A stretch of DNA of 64,000 nt from JAGNKE01 sp965230245 (GTDB taxonomy: Bacteria; Pseudomonadota; Alphaproteobacteria; Micavibrionales; Micavibrionaceae), in the NCBI GenBank assembly GCA_965230245.1, contig OZ246000.1, positions 62,001 through 126,000 on the forward strand. The letters run 5' to 3'. The notes beneath the pieces are model-generated. The model did not search any database and had not been told where the DNA came from. It was given only the letters and a program-made list of their open reading frames with translations. Of the stretch, positions 61,540 to 64,000 are shown in pieces (positions within the stretch are counted from its first letter, which is position 1; each line of letters starts with the position of its first letter). The position numbers and the translations under genes are program-made.

Positions 61540-61567
61540 TTGACGGAAGCGCAGAACACACTAGCTT
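61540..61567 (+). promoter_or_regulatory. Candidate promoter for tRNA-Ser
   Basis: TTGACG (61540-61545) and TAGCTT (61562-61567) are separated by 16 nt and end 10 nt before the tRNA. The spacer from 61423 to 61577 otherwise holds only a short CGTAA/TTACG hairpin after the TerD-domain gene. Confidence 0.4.
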
Positions 61568-61577
61568 CCAACCGAAT

Positions 61578-61670
61578 GGACACGTGGCCGAGTGGCTGAA
61601 GGCGCTCCCCTGCTAAGGGAGTATGGGGTTTATAGCCTCATCGAGGGTTCGAATCCCTCCGTGTCCGCCA
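61578..61670 (+). tRNA. tRNA-Ser (anticodon GCU)
   Basis: A 93-nt class II tRNA folds with acceptor GGACACG/CGTGTCC, anticodon loop CTGCTAA (anticodon GCT), a long variable arm and an encoded CCA. Its 3' end is partly repeated downstream at 61727-61753, and a minus-strand ORF ends inside it. Confidence 0.96.
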
Positions 61671-62316
61671 TTTTGTTTTTATCCTCGCGAAACTGCCCTA
61701 AAGCCTTGAACGGTAAGGTGGTTTTTGGGGTTCGAAATCCCTCATTCCGGCAATATTGAAGATGGTCAGCAAATGTCAGTTTGAGGACCAGTTTCCGGTG
61801 CAGATATAACCCGGAATGCGCAGAAAGCTGAGTGAGCTGAATGGCCATGACAGCCGTTGGTTCGAACAAAGAGATAAATATCCATCCTCCGGCCAGTTCG
61901 ATTAGGTTGCGGTGTACTCGTTCATTCCGAAAACGCCGTGCATCATGATAGGCGGTGAGCACATCATCCATGTCTGCCCAAGCCAGAAAGCGCGGCATGT
62001 TGATTGTCTCTTCGAAAAATGCGGTCATCTGAATAAGCGTGTTGGTCTGCGGGCGTATGGTCTCGTCTTTAAACCGCTCGATCTTCTTCGGGCTGATGGC
62101 TGCAAAAGGTTGATCTCGGTTTCCGCGATTGCCGATGACAGCAGCGCAGTCATTCATAGCGTCTGCGATAGACGCATCATCCAAGTTTTTGATGGTCTGA
62201 TAGTATTGCAATTGTTCGGCCAGGCGGTTGCGGGCGAGCGCTCTTATATCCGAGGTTAGGTCTAGGATCAGGGCCTTACTCGGCGGCGTATAGCGCGGCG
62301 GTTCCATGGCTTGCAT
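61630..62316 (-). CDS. Island ORF of unknown function reading into tRNA-Ser
   Basis: The 228-residue frame has a plausible helical N-terminal two thirds (DIRALARNRLAEQLQYYQTI, RFLAWADMDDVLTAYHDARR), with one hydrophobic segment (WIFISLFEPTAVMAIQLTQL). The last 40 or so residues come from the partial tRNA copy (CRNEGFRTPKTT) and from the tRNA-Ser antisense strand (ADTEGFEPSMRL). The gene therefore either lost its original end or was fused to the tRNA by integration. No family is recognised. Confidence 0.45.
   Translation of the reverse strand: MQAMEPPRYTPPSKALILDLTSDIRALARNRLAEQLQYYQTIKNLDDASIADAMNDCAAVIGNRGNRDQPFAAISPKKIERFKDETIRPQTNTLIQMTAFFEETINMPRFLAWADMDDVLTAYHDARRFRNERVHRNLIELAGGWIFISLFEPTAVMAIQLTQLSAHSGLYLHRKLVLKLTFADHLQYCRNEGFRTPKTTLPFKALGQFREDKNKMADTEGFEPSMRL
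61727..61753 (+). repeat. Partial copy of the tRNA-Ser 3' end (attachment-site-like)
   Basis: The T-arm and acceptor end of tRNA-Ser (61643-61670) is repeated imperfectly here: GGGTTCGAA, then ATCCCTC and TCCGGCA match GGGTTCGAATCCCTC and TCCGCCA. The copies lie 84 bp apart. Duplicated tRNA ends mark the sites of integrases, so this may be the remnant of an attachment site. Confidence 0.5.
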
Positions 62317-62476
62317 ACCATAGCGTGACTCATATCCGTTGCAGCAGCTTTATCGGCTCGTCCATCATATGGGTTCGAAGTTTATCCGAAGTCATGTCAT
62401 CCGTATCACCGTCATTGGTGTTTGTATTACAAAGCGTCATTTGTAGTACGCGCTTGTTTGGTCATTTTCGCGTTAC

Positions 62477-62510
62477 GCAAGATGTGCGTTGTAGTACAAC
62501 GCGATCTTGC
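62477..62510. repeat. Near-perfect long inverted repeat
   Basis: GCAAGAT and GCGTTGTA on one side pair with TACAACGC and ATCTTGC on the other, separated by single or double mismatched bases and a one-base centre (15 bp of stem in 34 nt). It sits in the 705-nt non-coding-looking stretch 62317-63021 and could be a regulator operator or an element end. Confidence 0.6.
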
Positions 62511-62654
62511 CAAAGGGGCCCGCTGGCGCGCCCCTGTTGGATACCCCCGGCCTGTGGCGGATGTCAGGCATTGAGCCTTCATCCACCAGCAAACGCAATC
62601 GCCGTTTGATCACGAGCGTTAGACTTCGGCTCTCCCTGCACCCATCGACCATGC

Positions 62655-62850
62655 CATGGAGGCAATTCCATTGAGGCCAACCGTGCGCCGATTGGATGCC
62701 GATCAGGGCTTTCGCGCCCCCGATACCCACGACCATTTCATGGAGACCAAACTTTCGCGTTTGGATACGACCGAAGAGCCTGCCCGTGCTCTTTGGAAAC
62801 ATGAGCCAACCTTGCGCAGGTTGGATACCGTCAGAGGAAATTATACGCTC
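62655..62850. repeat. Degenerate tandem repeats of about 60-70 bp
   Basis: Three consecutive units start at 62669, 62739 and 62800 with CATTGAGGCCAAC, CATGGAGACCAAA and CATGAGCCAAC, each followed after 22 nt by TTGGATRCC/TTGGATACG (62692, 62761, 62821). A partial unit lies at 62655 and an isolated TTGGATACC at 62537. The minus-strand translation shows matching repeats (GIQPAQGW, GIQSAHGW), but base-level conservation suggests a DNA repeat rather than a protein. Nothing else is seen in 62317-63021. Confidence 0.5.
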
Positions 62851-63021
62851 CCGAACCCACGAGCAAAGGCACATGACATCCGACACCCGCCAATCAGAAG
62901 AGCGTTTTTGCTTCTCTAATATCCCTATGACCAAATAGATATGTCAGGACGTCGTTCTGGAATTCTCATCGATCAACACAGCCAACGATAAAATGTGCTG
63001 CAAGCGCTAGCAAATACAATA

Positions 63022-64000
63022 TTACAAGCGGATCGTCGACATCGTTACAGTCGCTACACTCATATCAGTATCTTCTGGTGCGCTAGGGGTTGAGCGATCT
63101 ATCGGTGTCCTAATATCTGTCATTTCCACTGGATAAGCTTCAGTTAATGCGCCCAAGAGTGCACTTGTCCCTTTTAGGCCTTTCAATGAATCAAGTACGG
63201 CTTGTTCTTGCGCATCCACTTCTTCTCCGGCACGCATTTTTTCCAAAATATTGGCCATTTCTATGTATTCGGCTGTCTCGGATATATCCGCATGCGATAA
63301 AGGACTATCAAAAGAGCGTATAAACTCCGGATCCGTGAGAATGGGAAGAAGTCTGAACGGCCTGAGGTCGTCCAGCCTCGGAATTGTAATATCCGTTTCT
63401 GGCATATTAACCCGGATCAAGGGATCGGTTCTCTCATAAAACTGTTTGATAGCATCATCCAGAATTTTTTTATCGTCAGGTTGGACAAAGGACGCATCGA
63501 CCTGCGTATTTGGTAATGTGAAGTCACCGTGCGGATTAACCCACGGCTCAGGGTAAATCACGGGTTGAGTATTGATAAAACCGGAACTGTTAGATGATGC
63601 ATCAACTGCGGGTGTTGTATTATGCAGCGGCTCCAGCATGTCAGCAAAAGCTTGATCAGCGGTGGCCTGTTGAGCATTTATTCTGACCGAAAGGCGATCT
63701 TCCAGAAACACCCGCATGGTTTCTGGATGGTCCCGCAAAGTGGATTCAGAGTCGAACATTCGTGTATGCAGTATGTTTAAGCCAACATTGTAACCTGCTG
63801 TCTCTTTTTGATGAGTCGGGGCTGCTAGATACATATCAAGCTCTCTTTGAGCCTGAACAAATTCCTGTAATTCTGGGCTAAGTGTATTCGGATCAGCATA
63901 CTTGGCCGATGCACGAATAATATCAATCAGGGCATCTTCACCAACAACCAAAGAAACGGCGCGAATACCGGACGGGTCGTTTAATGTGTTAGCAAACTCC
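63022..64000 (-). CDS. Unknown protein, 5' end beyond the window
   Basis: The frame is open from the stop at 63022 to the right edge, so at least 325 residues belong to a longer gene whose start lies outside; the TTG at 63951 is only an internal codon. The visible part is acidic, has no membrane segment, and is mostly helical with a Pro/Asn-rich middle (NTQPVIYPEPWVNPHGDFTL). I recognise no domain. It lies in the region after tRNA-Ser, so it may be island cargo. Confidence 0.65.
   Translation of the reverse strand, partial: EFANTLNDPSGIRAVSLVVGEDALIDIIRASAKYADPNTLSPELQEFVQAQRELDMYLAAPTHQKETAGYNVGLNILHTRMFDSESTLRDHPETMRVFLEDRLSVRINAQQATADQAFADMLEPLHNTTPAVDASSNSSGFINTQPVIYPEPWVNPHGDFTLPNTQVDASFVQPDDKKILDDAIKQFYERTDPLIRVNMPETDITIPRLDDLRPFRLLPILTDPEFIRSFDSPLSHADISETAEYIEMANILEKMRAGEEVDAQEQAVLDSLKGLKGTSALLGALTEAYPVEMTDIRTPIDRSTPSAPEDTDMSVATVTMSTIRL

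Noticed and set aside
61727..61753. Second tRNA gene after tRNA-Ser
   Set aside because: Only a T-arm and acceptor-like segment is present; no D-arm or anticodon arm can be folded around it.
62325..62609. Plus-strand ORF in the post-tRNA region
   Set aside because: Composition is unlike a protein (many Cys, Ser and Arg), no start signal, and it spans the long inverted repeat.
62655..62850. CRISPR array
   Set aside because: Repeats are degenerate and there are no equal-length unique spacers or cas genes.
62473..62934. Minus-strand ORF of 153 residues with GIQ repeats
   Set aside because: It has no ribosome-binding site, its residues simply mirror the DNA repeats, and it overlaps other open frames of equal quality; treated as repeat DNA.

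Overview
The window reads as a chromosomal stretch of an alphaproteobacterium of moderate GC content (mid-40s percent by eye). This rests on the gene set and order: an ECF sigma factor with an NrsF (DUF1109) anti-sigma factor, a miaB-phoH-ybeY-corC-lnt-xre-metK-trmB run leading into rimP-nusA-infB-rbfA-truB-rpsO, a fabA-fabB-fabI operon, a SUF operon with an Rrf2 regulator and SufT, a DUF1491 gene beside fur, an intracellular PHA depolymerase, and a gatC-gatA-gatB cluster. Genus and species cannot be named from the sequence alone. No rRNA, CRISPR array, insertion sequence or transposase was seen.

Layout. 1-5.2 kb, minus strand: ECF sigma/NrsF pair, tRNA-Pro(UGG), DUF192 protein, CBS protein, alpha/beta hydrolase and an MsbA-type lipid exporter. 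5.2-10.5 kb: patatin-like lipase, HAD hydrolase, alanine/glycine:cation symporter, a small secreted protein and a D-2-hydroxyacid dehydrogenase. 10.6-28.5 kb, mostly plus strand: miaB, the phoH operon, metK/trmB and the translation/RNA operon from rimP to pnp, with gpmA inserted on the opposite strand between rpsO and pnp. 28.6-30.5 kb: two unknown membrane proteins and a glycerophosphodiester phosphodiesterase. 30.5-33.7 kb, minus: fabA-fabB-fabI plus an AT-rich membrane ORF. 33.7-36.4 kb: an orphan protein, an SH3-domain exported protein and dusA. 36.4-45.0 kb, minus: a large SUF Fe-S assembly operon carrying five non-SUF genes. 45.1-48 kb: prfC, an entericidin-like lipoprotein, DUF1491, a small protein and fur. 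48.2-50.7 kb: a PAS histidine kinase with a degenerate CZB-GGDEF protein. 50.8-56.4 kb: tgt, rpmB, a CobD/CbiB-like membrane protein, phaZ, a YgjP-type metallopeptidase and ruvX. 56.4-61.4 kb: the gat cluster, each gene followed by an unrelated ORF. 61.5-64 kb: tRNA-Ser(GCU), a partial copy of its 3' end, then sparse sequence with degenerate repeats and unknown ORFs, which looks like a decayed integration site or the edge of an island.

The strongest candidate for something undescribed is a family of exported or membrane-anchored proteins built from a four-cysteine module (C ... CxC ... C). Two tandem members (2 and 3 modules) lie inside the SUF operon and a third (2 modules) lies between gatA and gatB. 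Other points of note are a tRNA-guanine transglycosylase lacking all three zinc-binding cysteines, a YcxB-like gene translationally locked between sufD and sufS, a DgcZ-like protein with both its zinc and GGDEF motifs degraded, and the duplicated tRNA-Ser end with an ORF that reads into the tRNA.
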